From assembly GCF_027247405.1 (NCBI RefSeq), contig NZ_CP097463.1:3596001-3660000 (forward strand): a stretch of 64,000 nucleotides of DNA. Reading direction: 5' to 3'. Numbering within the stretch: the stretch's first letter is position 1; each line of letters begins with the position of its first letter. Shown here one piece after another: positions 8,379-16,951 of the stretch. This DNA comes from Jatrophihabitans cynanchi. Its GTDB lineage: Bacteria; Actinomycetota; Actinomycetes; Mycobacteriales; Jatrophihabitantaceae. The notes below the pieces were generated by a model. That model was not told the origin of the DNA. It did no database searches and saw nothing but the letters and a program-made list of their open reading frames with translations. A program made the translations under genes and the position numbers.

Positions 8379-9478
8379 GAGCCCACCTGCACCTGGGCGG
8401 GATTGATCGCGCCGAACCGCTCCTTGTCACAGGTGATCTCGAGCGCCTCCTGGACCGCCTCGAGTCCGCTGAGCCGGTGGGTGATCAGCGCGCCGACGTC
8501 CACCTGCCCACGGGCTATCAGACCCAGGGAGTGCTCGAACACGCTGGTGTGCTGTGCGTAGTAGCCCGCGCCGGAGCGCGGATGGACGAGGGTGATGGCC
8601 TTCTCGCGCATCGTCCCGGCAGGCAGTTCCGCGCGCGTCGGCAGAACCGAGACGATCGCCACCCTGCCCCCGCGCCGCGCCGCTTGCACCGCCGCATCGA
8701 CGGTCTCGGTGCCGGCGAGGCCGACGGATCGGCTACCGCCCGCGGTCTCGACGACGACGTCGAAGCCCGCGCCGCCGGTGAACTCGGCGACCGCTCGGGT
8801 CAGTTCCTCGCCCGCGCCGACAGCGTCGTCGGCACCGAAACGTCGCGCCAGCTCCCGCTTGCGCTCGCTGCGGGTGCTCACCAGCACCCCTCCGGCGTTG
8901 CCGTGCCGGGCGACCGCGACCGCGAGCAGCCCCATCACCCCGCCACCGATCACCAGGATCGACTCGCCGGGTCGCACGGCAAGGGCCGCATGCGCGTGCA
9001 CCGCCCCGGCAAGGGGCTGCACCGCCGCCGCCTCGCTGAAGCCGACCTCGCTCGGCAGCGGCACCACCGCGGTGGCCGGCACACAGACCCGTTCGGCCAG
9101 CGCACCAGGACGGGTGAAGCCGATGACGCCGGGCGTGAGGCAGCCGTCGCCGCGGCCGCGCGCGCACGACACGCAGTGCCCGCAAGGGAGCGTCTCGACC
9201 GCTGTCACCCGCTGACCCACGCGAACGCCCGTCACCGCCGCACCGACCGCGCTGACCACGCCGGCGAACTCGTGGCCGCCGAACTGCACCGGGCCGCGCC
9301 GCAGCCGATCGGCGAGCTGGTCGTGCAGCGCGACGTCGTCGCCTGCGATGAGCATGCACTCGGTCACGCTCAGCTGCACGCACCGCACATCGATCACCGC
9401 GTCGTGCGGCCCGCACTCCGGCTCGGGCACGTCGCCGAGGCGGAGCTCGCCGAAGTCATGAAGCAGAACGGCCCTCAT
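8375..9478 (-). CDS. Zinc-dependent medium-chain alcohol dehydrogenase
   Basis: ATG at 9478 is chosen because MRAVLLHDFGELRL is the normal family N-terminus and a GGAGGA ribosome site lies about 10 bp upstream. The 367-residue protein keeps both zinc sites: catalytic GGHEFAG, and a structural lobe with four cysteines (CGHCVSCARGRGDGC). The Rossmann motif is VIGGGVMGLLAVA. It is first in the minus-strand operon dehydrogenase, acyl-CoA ligase, dehydrogenase, and shares a divergent promoter region with the oxidoreductase operon. It probably oxidises an alcohol or polyol with NAD(P); the substrate is unknown. Confidence 0.88.
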   Translation of the reverse strand: MRAVLLHDFGELRLGDVPEPECGPHDAVIDVRCVQLSVTECMLIAGDDVALHDQLADRLRRGPVQFGGHEFAGVVSAVGAAVTGVRVGQRVTAVETLPCGHCVSCARGRGDGCLTPGVIGFTRPGALAERVCVPATAVVPLPSEVGFSEAAAVQPLAGAVHAHAALAVRPGESILVIGGGVMGLLAVAVARHGNAGGVLVSTRSERKRELARRFGADDAVGAGEELTRAVAEFTGGAGFDVVVETAGGSRSVGLAGTETVDAAVQAARRGGRVAIVSVLPTRAELPAGTMREKAITLVHPRSGAGYYAQHTSVFEHSLGLIARGQVDVGALITHRLSGLEAVQEALEITCDKERFGAINPAQVQVGS

Positions 9479-9593
9479 AGCGGCGAAGTCCTCCGAGCGG
9501 TGATGGGGGCGGGAGAGGGGCAGCCTAAGAGGCCGGACGGCTCGAAAGCAACGGCTTGCGCACAACGGATCGGTCCGCTAATTTCTGATTCTT

Positions 9594-9611
9594 GATTTTA
9601 GATCTAAAATC
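9594..9611. promoter_or_regulatory. Perfect 18-bp palindrome, likely GntR operator
   Basis: GATTTTAGATCTAAAATC is a perfect palindrome and the most AT-rich spot in a 145-bp divergent intergenic region. It ends 12 bp before the GTG at 9624, and its symmetric TAAAAT hexamers could serve as -10 elements in both directions. The only regulator in the plus-strand operon is the GntR protein at 12095, so autoregulation through this site is the simplest reading. Binding is inferred. Confidence 0.7.
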
Positions 9612-9623
9612 TACGGAGGTTGT

Positions 9624-10184
9624 GTGGAGCGCCAGGTCATCGTCTCGGGCATCGGCGGTCAGGGCATTCAACTGATCTGCAAGGCCCTCGCCCTGGCAGC
9701 CACGCGCAGCGGCTCGTACGCCATGCTGGCGGCGGAGTACGGCGGTGAGATGCGCGGCGGCCCGACCCAGGCGAGTGTCGTCGTCGGTGACGCCCCACTG
9801 CGCGCCCTGCCGATCCTGCCTTCGACCGAGTCGGTGATCCTGATGCACCACAAGCACTCCGAGCACGCTCGCGGCAGGCTCGTCCCAGGCGGCCTCGCGC
9901 TGATCAACACCTCGATAGTCGACGCCGCGTTGCTGGGACCGGACGTGACCGTCGCCGGCCTTGCCGTGACCGACCTCGCCCGCGAGATCGGGGCACCGCA
10001 GGCCGCCGGCTTCGTGCTGATGGGTGCGTTTCTCACGCTGCGCCCGCTGGCCGAACCGGATGCGCTGACCGAGGCGATGCGTGAGCTGCTCCCGCCGTAC
10101 CGGGCGCAGCACGCCGAGCTGAACGCGCGGGCGATCGAGCTCGGCGCCGCACGGATGCGTGCGCAGGCAGGGGCGGTGGCGTGA
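9624..10184 (+). CDS. 2-oxoacid:acceptor oxidoreductase, gamma subunit
   Basis: The 186-residue protein starts at GTG, with GGAGG at 9615-9619. It shows the gamma-domain signature ISGIGGQGIQ-type (VSGIGGQGIQ), then AAEYGGEMRGG, typical of the catalytic gamma domain of pyruvate, 2-oxoisovalerate and indolepyruvate:ferredoxin oxidoreductases. It acts with the alpha, beta and ferredoxin subunits encoded downstream to decarboxylate a 2-oxoacid to acyl-CoA. It is first in a ten-gene operon that runs to 17706 with almost no gaps. The substrate cannot be decided from the sequence. Confidence 0.88.
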   Translation: MERQVIVSGIGGQGIQLICKALALAATRSGSYAMLAAEYGGEMRGGPTQASVVVGDAPLRALPILPSTESVILMHHKHSEHARGRLVPGGLALINTSIVDAALLGPDVTVAGLAVTDLAREIGAPQAAGFVLMGAFLTLRPLAEPDALTEAMRELLPPYRAQHAELNARAIELGAARMRAQAGAVA

Positions 10185-10185
10185 G

Positions 10186-11295
10186 ATGACCGCGACCCAG
10201 GCGCCACGGCTGCAGTTGCTCGACGGCGGCGCGGCGATCACCGCATCCGCGCTGGCCGCCGGTTGCCGGTTCTTCGCCGGTTACCCCATGTCACCGTTCA
10301 CCGGGCTGCTGGAGAGCATGTCGCGCGAGCTGCCCGAGGTCGGCGGGGTGTGCATGAACGCCGAGAGCGAGATCGAGGCGGTGAACATGGCTCTCGGTGC
10401 CTCGGCGGCCGGAACGCGTGCCGCGACCGGCTCGTGCGGGCAGGGCATCGCCCTGATGCAGGAGGCGGTCGCCGAGATGGCGCTCAACGAGACGCCGATG
10501 GTGCTGTTCAACATGGCCCGCAACCAGCAGGACTACTTCCAGTGCACCCGGGGCGGGGGCTGGGGCGACTACCGGACGATCACGCTGGCGCCCAAGGACG
10601 TGCCGGAGGCGGTCGAGCACACCCAGTTGCTCTTCCACCTCGCCGAGAAGTACCGCGCGCCGGTGATCATGTACGGCGATCCGATCCTCGCGCAGACCCA
10701 GGTCGGGGTGGAGATCCGTGAGCTCGACTTCGGGCCCCTCCCGCCGAAGGACTGGGCGCTGGACGGCTCGACGGGCGGGTCCGGTCGTTCGCGGCAGATC
10801 TGGACGTGGGCGATGGGTAAGACCACCGACCCCGGCCTCGGTCCCGACGGGCAGTGGCGCATGATCGCGGAGAAGTTCGCGGCCATCGAGGCCGTGGAGC
10901 AGCGTTCCGAGAGTTACCTGGTCGAGGACGCCGAGACCGTCGTGGTCGCCTTCGGCACGGCTGCCCTTTTCGCGGCGCACGTGGTCGACGAACTGCGCGC
11001 ACAGGGCCATCTGGTAGGGCTCTTCCGGCCGATCACCCTTTGGCCGTTCCCTGCCACGGCGCTCGAGGCGGCGACTCGCTCGGCGCGCCGCGTCCTCGTC
11101 TTCGAACTCAACGCCGGGCAGATGCTCGACGACGTCCGCCAGTACGTGTACGACCGGGATACCGTCAGGTTCATCGGTGGAGTCAGCATCCACGATTCCG
11201 GGATGTCGTTCGGTCCGCTGTTGGACGCCGCGCCGATCAAGGAGCGCATCCTCGCCGAACTGGATCGGCCGAGCACGCAGGAGGTCGCGCCGTGA
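10186..11295 (+). CDS. 2-oxoacid:acceptor oxidoreductase, alpha subunit
   Basis: ATG at 10186, one base after the previous stop, gives 369 residues. It has the pyrimidine-binding thiamine diphosphate (TPP) domain (FFAGYPMSPFTGLLE, AESEIEAVNMALGAS, TGSCGQGIALMQE) and a C-terminal transketolase-like domain (VVAFGTAALFAAHVV, LFRPITLWPFP). There is no fused gamma domain, unlike the two-subunit KorA of many aerobic actinobacteria. The enzyme is therefore of the four-subunit type with separate gamma, alpha, beta and delta chains. The stop overlaps the beta-subunit start (GTGA). Confidence 0.9.
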   Translation: MTATQAPRLQLLDGGAAITASALAAGCRFFAGYPMSPFTGLLESMSRELPEVGGVCMNAESEIEAVNMALGASAAGTRAATGSCGQGIALMQEAVAEMALNETPMVLFNMARNQQDYFQCTRGGGWGDYRTITLAPKDVPEAVEHTQLLFHLAEKYRAPVIMYGDPILAQTQVGVEIRELDFGPLPPKDWALDGSTGGSGRSRQIWTWAMGKTTDPGLGPDGQWRMIAEKFAAIEAVEQRSESYLVEDAETVVVAFGTAALFAAHVVDELRAQGHLVGLFRPITLWPFPATALEAATRSARRVLVFELNAGQMLDDVRQYVYDRDTVRFIGGVSIHDSGMSFGPLLDAAPIKERILAELDRPSTQEVAP

Positions 11296-12098
11296 CCGAG
11301 TCCCGCATCATCGACACGACCAAGGCTCCGCCGCCACCGGCCGAGCTCGCGGCCAAAGCGCACCCGGACCTGATCCTCGGCGAGCACGGCCTGTGCCCGG
11401 GTTGCGGGGAGCCGGTCGCGCTGCGCCTGCTGCTCGAGGTGCTGCAGGAGCTTGATGTGGTGCAGCGTTCGATCGGGGTCGTCGGACACGGCTGCTACGG
11501 CAGCTTCGTGCAGATCATGGACGTCGAGGTGCTCCAGTGCCTGCACGGCCGCGCTCCGTCATGCGCCACCGGTATCAAGCGAGTGCGCCCTGACGGTGTC
11601 GTGTTCACCATGCAGGGCGACGGGGACATGGTGAACGAGGGGTTGCAGGAGGTGCTGCACACTGCCGCTCGCGGGGAGAACGTCACCTGCATCCTGTTGA
11701 ACAACGGCGTGTTCGGTGACACCGGCGGCCAGCAGACCGCCACTACGGTCATCGGCCAGCGGACCAAGACCAGCCTCGACGGACGGGATCCGAAGACTCA
11801 CGGCTACCCGATCCCCATCGCCGACCTCGTCGCCTCGCTCGACGGCGTCGCCTACGTGGCTCGCGGCGCGGTCTCCTCGGCGGGGTCGGTGGCGCGGACG
11901 AAGCGGCTGATCCGCACGGCGTTCGAGCATCAGCTCGCCGGCAGCGGGTTCAGTCTCGTCGAGATCCTGACGATGTGCCCGACCGGCTGGTTCGTCCCAG
12001 CGGCGGCCGGCCCGGACTACCTGACCGAGTCGCTCGAGAAGACCTACCCGCTCGGCGAGTTGCCGCTTCGGCCGATCCGATTGGAGGCCGGCCGGTGA
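11292..12098 (+). CDS. 2-oxoacid:acceptor oxidoreductase, beta subunit (TPP-binding)
   Basis: GTG at 11292 overlaps the alpha-subunit stop and gives 268 residues. Cysteines in HGLCPGCGEP near the N-terminus may help bind a cluster, as in other beta subunits. The TPP/magnesium-binding motif is clear: QGDGDMVNEG followed by LLNNGVFGDTGGQQ. Together with alpha, gamma and the ferredoxin it should convert a 2-oxoacid and CoA to acyl-CoA, CO2 and reduced ferredoxin. The stop overlaps the GntR gene start by GTGA. Confidence 0.9.
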   Translation: MTESRIIDTTKAPPPPAELAAKAHPDLILGEHGLCPGCGEPVALRLLLEVLQELDVVQRSIGVVGHGCYGSFVQIMDVEVLQCLHGRAPSCATGIKRVRPDGVVFTMQGDGDMVNEGLQEVLHTAARGENVTCILLNNGVFGDTGGQQTATTVIGQRTKTSLDGRDPKTHGYPIPIADLVASLDGVAYVARGAVSSAGSVARTKRLIRTAFEHQLAGSGFSLVEILTMCPTGWFVPAAAGPDYLTESLEKTYPLGELPLRPIRLEAGR

Positions 12099-12832
12099 GC
12101 GTGCCCGAGCCCAAACTGCAGCGCAAGCGGACCAGCGACGCGGTCGTCGACTACATCCTCGACGAGCTCTTCTCCGGCAAGCTGCGCGAAGGTGATCGTG
12201 TCGACCTGGACCTGCTGGCCGAGACGCTCGGCGTGAGCCGCGTGCCGGTACGCGAGGCCCTTGCGCAGCTCGAACGCGACGGGGTGGTGCGCATGCCGCA
12301 TCACCGGGGCGCCTTCATCGCCGCGTTCGACGCGCGCACGATCCGCGAGGCTTTTGAGCTGTACGGGATGCTCAACGGTCTGACCAGCAGCCGCGTGGCC
12401 ACCCGCCGGGACCGCGAGGTGATCGAGGTGCTCGACGCGTTGGAGAAGCGGATCGAGCGCACCCGCGACGTCGACGAGTTCGAGCTGCTCGCCCGTGAGG
12501 TCCGCCGCGTGGTCAACCTGGCCGGTGGCGGCCCGCACCTGCGAGCGCTGCTGAAGATCTTCCGTGGGCTTGTCCCTGCTGCGGCCCGGCTCGGCATGAG
12601 GGACGCGATGCCGCAGGAACGCCAGTACATCAGCGCCGAGCTCGCGGCGATCCGCCGTGGCTCGGCCGCTACCGCGGCCAAGACCGTCATCGAGCACATC
12701 CGCTACTCCGGCGAGTGCGCGATCGCCGGCCTGGTCCGGCGCGGCGTGTTCGAGGACGTCCACACCGAAGAGGTGCCCGAGCCGTCCACCGAGCTGCTGC
12801 GCGTGATCCGCGCGACGCTTGGGGGCGCGTGA
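12095..12832 (+). CDS. GntR family regulator, FCD-type
   Basis: The 245-residue protein has an N-terminal winged helix ([20 protein letters not shown], then [20 protein letters not shown]) and an all-helical C-terminal ligand-binding domain of FCD type. In FadR-like proteins this domain often binds a carboxylic acid and a metal. It sits inside the oxidoreductase operon, overlapping the beta subunit by GTGA, so it is made together with its presumed targets. The perfect palindrome at 9594-9611 in the operon promoter is its likely operator. Sensing of the imported acid or its 2-oxo form is inferred. Confidence 0.88.
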   Translation: MSVPEPKLQRKRTSDAVVDYILDELFSGKLREGDRVDLDLLAETLGVSRVPVREALAQLERDGVVRMPHHRGAFIAAFDARTIREAFELYGMLNGLTSSRVATRRDREVIEVLDALEKRIERTRDVDEFELLAREVRRVVNLAGGGPHLRALLKIFRGLVPAAARLGMRDAMPQERQYISAELAAIRRGSAATAAKTVIEHIRYSGECAIAGLVRRGVFEDVHTEEVPEPSTELLRVIRATLGGA

Positions 12833-12834
12833 TC

Positions 12835-13086
12835 ATGACCGGAGATCGGCGATCGGCTCCGCGCGGCACCGTCACCATCAGTGCCGAGCTTTGCAAGGGC
12901 TGCGAGCTGTGCATCGCGGCCTGCCCACCGGACGTGCTCGCCATGTCCACCGAGGTGAACGGCATGGGTTACCGCTACCCGGTCCTGCACGACGGCTGTA
13001 CCGGCTGCACCGCCTGCCAGATGGTGTGCCCCGACTACGTCTTCGACGTCTACCGACTGCCCCGCACCACTACCCCGACTTTGTGA
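12835..13086 (+). CDS. 2x[4Fe-4S] ferredoxin (delta subunit)
   Basis: The 83-residue protein carries two full cluster motifs of type CxxCxxCxxxCP: [12 protein letters not shown] and [12 protein letters not shown]. It is the expected delta or electron-acceptor subunit of the 2-oxoacid oxidoreductase. ATG at 12835 is used here. A GTG at 12829 overlaps the GntR stop in the GTGA style of the operon and would add two residues. The next gene starts 6 bp after the stop. Confidence 0.9.
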   Translation: MTGDRRSAPRGTVTISAELCKGCELCIAACPPDVLAMSTEVNGMGYRYPVLHDGCTGCTACQMVCPDYVFDVYRLPRTTTPTL

Positions 13087-13092
13087 GGACCC

Positions 13093-14295
13093 ATGTACCT
13101 GCGATCCAAGCGACTGCTTGCCGTGGCGGCAGCCGGACTGCTTCTCGTCTCGACCACAACGGCTTGTAGCGACAAGAACCCCGGCGGCGGGTCGTCCGAC
13201 ACGATCGTGATCGGCCTGGACTGCGACACCACCGGCCCCGGTGCCTCGTACGCCAAACCGTCGTGCGACGCCACGAAGGACACCATCGACCTGGTCAACA
13301 GCAAGGGCGGCGTGAACGGCAAGAAGTTCAAGGTCGTCGAGGGCAACGACGAGAGCGACCCGACCAAGACGCCTACGGTCATCCAGAAGCTGGTCAGCCA
13401 GGGCGCCAAGGCGCTGATCCTGCTGACCAGCAGCGCCGGGGCACTGCAGGCCAAGTCGCTCATCGAGCGCACCGGCATCCCGGTGTTCATGCCGGTGGCG
13501 TCGAACCCGCTGGTGACCCAGGCGCCCAACAACACGTACTTGTACGAACTGGCCGAGACGACTGCCGACTGGGCCAAGCTGCTCTGCGGCGCGTTCGAGG
13601 CCAAGGGCATCAAGACTCTCGGCTTCCTGCAGGACAACTCGCCCAGCGAGGTGCAGTTCAACCAGGGCTTCCTCAAGGCCCTGACCTGCGTCAAGGTCGA
13701 CGTACAGTCGGCCCCGATCGATGCGACGGACCTCAGCGCCGAGGTTGCGCGCATCAAGTCGAAGAACCCCGACGCGGTCATGGTGGGCACCTCGGCGATC
13801 AACTTCGAGATCCTCGCGCAGAACACCTTCCACCAGCAGATGGCCGACACCCCGCGGTTCACCGAGGCGACGCTCGGCGCCGTCCCCTCGGCGTGGGCAC
13901 AGGCACACAGCGGCGCCCTCAACGGTGTCGTCGGCTTCTCCGGCATCACGGCTGCCAACCCGGCCACCAAGAGCGCGGAGGCGTACTTCAAGTCCAAGCA
14001 CGGTGACTCGTTCACCATGACTCAGTTCTGGGCGCAGGCCTATGACGGCGTGCAACTGCTCGCGAAGGCGTTCGAGCAGGCCGGCAGCACCGACGGCAAG
14101 AAGGTGAACGACGCCGTTCAATCGATCACCGGCCACACCGCCAGCTTCGGCTACACAGGGTTCACGCTGTCCTTCAGCAAGGACAAGCACCTCGGTGCGG
14201 ACGGGCTGTGCGGCGAGGTGCTGGTCGAATGGGGACCGGACAACCAGCTCAAGGGCCCGTGGTCGGGGTATCAGCCGGACTGCACCGCGAGCTGA
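13093..14295 (+). CDS. Branched-chain amino-acid type ABC transporter, substrate-binding lipoprotein
   Basis: The 400-residue protein begins with a lipoprotein signal peptide: basic MYLRSKR, a hydrophobic stretch, then lipobox TTTAC with Cys25. The mature part follows the periplasmic-binding protein type 1 (Leu/Ile/Val-binding, LivJ/K-like) plan, for example GGVNGKKFKVVEGNDESDP and VGTSAINFE. It is anchored outside the membrane and passes a small acid or amide to the permeases encoded next. Co-transcription with a 2-oxoacid oxidoreductase hints at an amino acid, 2-oxoacid or aromatic-acid ligand. Confidence 0.88.
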   Translation: MYLRSKRLLAVAAAGLLLVSTTTACSDKNPGGGSSDTIVIGLDCDTTGPGASYAKPSCDATKDTIDLVNSKGGVNGKKFKVVEGNDESDPTKTPTVIQKLVSQGAKALILLTSSAGALQAKSLIERTGIPVFMPVASNPLVTQAPNNTYLYELAETTADWAKLLCGAFEAKGIKTLGFLQDNSPSEVQFNQGFLKALTCVKVDVQSAPIDATDLSAEVARIKSKNPDAVMVGTSAINFEILAQNTFHQQMADTPRFTEATLGAVPSAWAQAHSGALNGVVGFSGITAANPATKSAEAYFKSKHGDSFTMTQFWAQAYDGVQLLAKAFEQAGSTDGKKVNDAVQSITGHTASFGYTGFTLSFSKDKHLGADGLCGEVLVEWGPDNQLKGPWSGYQPDCTAS

Positions 14296-14304
14296 GCCTC
14301 CGCG

Positions 14305-15180
14305 ATGCTGAACTCCCAGCTGTGGGTCGCCGTCATCGAGGACGGTTGCTTCTTCGGCCTGCTCGCCCTGGCGTACTTCATCAACCTGATCGGCGCGGGG
14401 TTCTTCAACTTCGCGATCGGTGCGGTAGCGATGGGTGCCGCGCTCGGCGCGAGCTGGTTGGTCGGCGACCACGACTGGGACGTCTGGCCAGCCACCGTGA
14501 CGGCCGTCTTCGCGGCGATGGTGCTCGCCGCGACTATCGAACTCGCGATCGTGCGGCCGGTGCAGGCGCGGTCCGGGCGCGGCGAACTGCCCGCCCTGGT
14601 CGCGGTCGCCGCCACGTTGTTCGCGGTGGTGCAACTCGCTGGCGAGGCGTTCGGGCGCGACTCGCGCGCCGGGCACCCGGTATGGACCACAAGCCAGTTC
14701 CACGTCGGGTCCGCCGTCGTGGACCCGATCACCGTGCCGCTCCTGGCAGTGACAATCGCGCTGACCGCCGGACTGGCACTGTGGCTGAGGCGTAGCCGGG
14801 CCGGCCGCCTGGTGCGCGCCATCGGCGACAACTCCGACACCGCCCGCACGCTCGGCCTGCCCGTGGGGCGGACCCGGCTTATCGCGTTCGTCATCGGCGG
14901 GTTCATCGCGGCCGTCGCTGGGCTGCTGTTCGCCGGCAAGTCCGGAGTGAGCACCAGCAACGCACTGCAGTGGACGCTGAACGGCTTCCTCGCCCTCGTC
15001 ATCGGTGGAACCGGCTCGGTGTGGGCACCGCTGTTCGGCGGGCTGCTGCTGGCGATGGGACAGATCTTCATCCCGTACTACCTGGGCGGCGCGGCGTTCT
15101 CCTACGCGCTCGTCCTCGTGGCCATGGCGTTCTTCGCGTTCCGGCCCGAGGGAATCTTCACCGCGCGGGTGCGCGTATGA
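14305..15180 (+). CDS. ABC transporter permease, LivH type
   Basis: The 291-residue integral membrane protein has about eight hydrophobic segments. It has the LivH pattern near the N-terminus (LALAYFINLIGAGFFNFAIG) and the permease loop RAIGDNSDTARTLGLPVGR, followed by FVIGGFIAAVAGLLFAGKSG. It forms the inner-membrane channel with the LivM-type protein that overlaps it by ATGA. It lies 9 bp after the binding-protein gene. Confidence 0.88.
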   Translation: MLNSQLWVAVIEDGCFFGLLALAYFINLIGAGFFNFAIGAVAMGAALGASWLVGDHDWDVWPATVTAVFAAMVLAATIELAIVRPVQARSGRGELPALVAVAATLFAVVQLAGEAFGRDSRAGHPVWTTSQFHVGSAVVDPITVPLLAVTIALTAGLALWLRRSRAGRLVRAIGDNSDTARTLGLPVGRTRLIAFVIGGFIAAVAGLLFAGKSGVSTSNALQWTLNGFLALVIGGTGSVWAPLFGGLLLAMGQIFIPYYLGGAAFSYALVLVAMAFFAFRPEGIFTARVRV

Positions 15181-16154
15181 GGCGTTACCTGCCGCCGCCC
15201 GACGTGTGCACGGCGATCCTCGGCGCCATCGTGCTGCTCGCCCTGACGAACTGGGCGAACGGCAACGGGTTCCGCAGCAGCCTGATGATCACCGGCTACA
15301 CGTACGGGCTGATCGCGCTCGGCATGTTCGTGCCGTTCGTGCTCGCCGGTTCGCTCTCGCTCGCCTACAGTGCGCACGCGGCGATCGGCGCGTATGCGGT
15401 CGCGATCCTGTCCACCCGCGAACACTGGCCGCTGTGGACGGGCTGGCTGGTCGGCCCGCCGATCGCGGCCGCGGTGGCAGTGTTGCTCGGGCTGGCCACG
15501 CGGCGACTGTCCGGGTTCTTCCTCGGCGCGGTGACGCTGCTGTTCGCCAACGCGTTCACCCAGTTCCTGGGGCAGTCGCACTTCACCGGCGGCGCCGCTG
15601 GAATCTCCACCCTGCCGTTGCTGAGCTTCTTCGGCTGGCAGCCGTCCGTCCAGGACCAGGTGATCGCGGGGGCAGTGCTGATCGCAGTCCTCGCCTTCGC
15701 GCTGGACCGGCTGCGGCTGAGCCGCTGGGGGATCCTGGTACGGACCTCGCGGGAGGTGCCGATCGTTGTCGAGACAGGCGGTGTCTCGGTGGCGGCGCTG
15801 GAGCTGGTTGCGCTGGGAATCGGTGCAGCGATCGCCTCACTCGGCGGCGCGTTGTTCACGTCCAACATCGGCGCCGTGAACCCCGAGACGTTCAGTACGA
15901 ACGTCATCTTCCTGGCGGTGTTCATGCCGATCATCGGCGGCATCGGGACGGCCTGGGGCGCGGTCCTCGGCGCCGGCGTGATCGTCGACCTCACCCTGAA
16001 CGTGGATGCGCTCAGCTCGAGCGGGACGCTGCTCGTCTCGCTCGGCGTGCTCATCATCCTGATCGTGTTCCCCAAGGGCGTCCTCGGCTTCACCGAGACC
16101 GTCTCGCGGAACACGAGCCTGCTGCTGCGACGGCGCGGCGCGGTGCGCACATGA
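15177..16154 (+). CDS. ABC transporter permease, LivM type
   Basis: ATG at 15177 overlaps the LivH stop and gives 325 residues with multiple transmembrane helices. LivM features are GYTYGLIALGMFVPFVLAGSL, the loop LVRTSREVPIVVETGGVSV and the C-terminal FMPIIGGIGTAWGAVLGAG. It pairs with the LivH-type permease and the two ATPases downstream. The stop overlaps the LivG gene by ATGA. Confidence 0.87.
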   Translation: MRRYLPPPDVCTAILGAIVLLALTNWANGNGFRSSLMITGYTYGLIALGMFVPFVLAGSLSLAYSAHAAIGAYAVAILSTREHWPLWTGWLVGPPIAAAVAVLLGLATRRLSGFFLGAVTLLFANAFTQFLGQSHFTGGAAGISTLPLLSFFGWQPSVQDQVIAGAVLIAVLAFALDRLRLSRWGILVRTSREVPIVVETGGVSVAALELVALGIGAAIASLGGALFTSNIGAVNPETFSTNVIFLAVFMPIIGGIGTAWGAVLGAGVIVDLTLNVDALSSSGTLLVSLGVLIILIVFPKGVLGFTETVSRNTSLLLRRRGAVRT

Positions 16155-16951
16155 CGAACCTGACGAAGGCCGGCGAGGTCCTGCTGAGCGCGACCGGCCT
16201 GCGCAAGCGGTACGGCGGCGTCGTGGCCGTCGACGACGTCACCGTCGAGGTGCGCGCGGGGGAGGTGCTCGGTCTGGTCGGCCCGAACGGTGCCGGCAAG
16301 ACCACGCTGGTCGACCTGATCACCGGTGCGCAGGTGAGCGATGCCGGGACCATCAGAGTCGGCGATCGCACCCTGCCGGCCGGTGCGGCCGCCCGGGCGG
16401 CCAGCGGGCTGGCCCGCACCTTCCAGCATCCGCAGCTGGCGATGGACCTGTCCGTGCGCGACAACATCGCGCTCGGTTTCATAGCGGCCCGGCACCGCTC
16501 CGTCGCGGCCCTGATCGGCGGCGCCGTCCACGGAGTGATCCAGCCGCGGCACCGCGCTGACGACGAGCTGGTGGCGCGGCTCGCGGCCGAGGTGCACCTG
16601 AGCGATCTCGATCGGCTCGCCGGCGACCTCACTCTCGGCGAGCAGCGCCTGGTCGAGGTGGCCCGAGCCCTCGGTGCCGACCCTCGCGTCCTGCTGCTCG
16701 ACGAGCCGTTCGCGGGCGCTGACGGTTCGGGTGTCGGCGGCATCAGCGAGGTGATCGCGATCCTGAAGCGCCGTGATCACGGGGTGATCCTCGTCGATCA
16801 CAACGTCGACCTGGTCGCCGGGCTGGCCGACCGCGTCCTGCTACTGGATCTAGGCAGGGTGGTTTTCGAAGGGAGCCCGCGCGATTGTATGCAGAGCCAG
16901 GAGATGCAGCAGGTGTACTTCGGCACAGCCACGGCGAAGGCGCCGGCATGA
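16151..16951 (+). CDS. ABC transporter ATPase, LivG type
   Basis: ATG at 16151 overlaps the LivM stop and gives 266 residues. Walker A is GPNGAGKTT, the Q-loop region is ARTFQHPQL, Walker B is VLLLDEPFAG and the H-loop His is in VDHNVDL. The ABC signature reads LTLGEQR, a LivG-style variant of LSGGQ. It energises import together with the LivF protein. The stop overlaps the next start by ATGA. Confidence 0.88.
   Translation: MTNLTKAGEVLLSATGLRKRYGGVVAVDDVTVEVRAGEVLGLVGPNGAGKTTLVDLITGAQVSDAGTIRVGDRTLPAGAAARAASGLARTFQHPQLAMDLSVRDNIALGFIAARHRSVAALIGGAVHGVIQPRHRADDELVARLAAEVHLSDLDRLAGDLTLGEQRLVEVARALGADPRVLLLDEPFAGADGSGVGGISEVIAILKRRDHGVILVDHNVDLVAGLADRVLLLDLGRVVFEGSPRDCMQSQEMQQVYFGTATAKAPA

Noticed and set aside
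15365-16801. Antisense open frame opposite the LivM and LivG genes
   Set aside because: No recognisable domain and fully contained in well-supported transporter genes.
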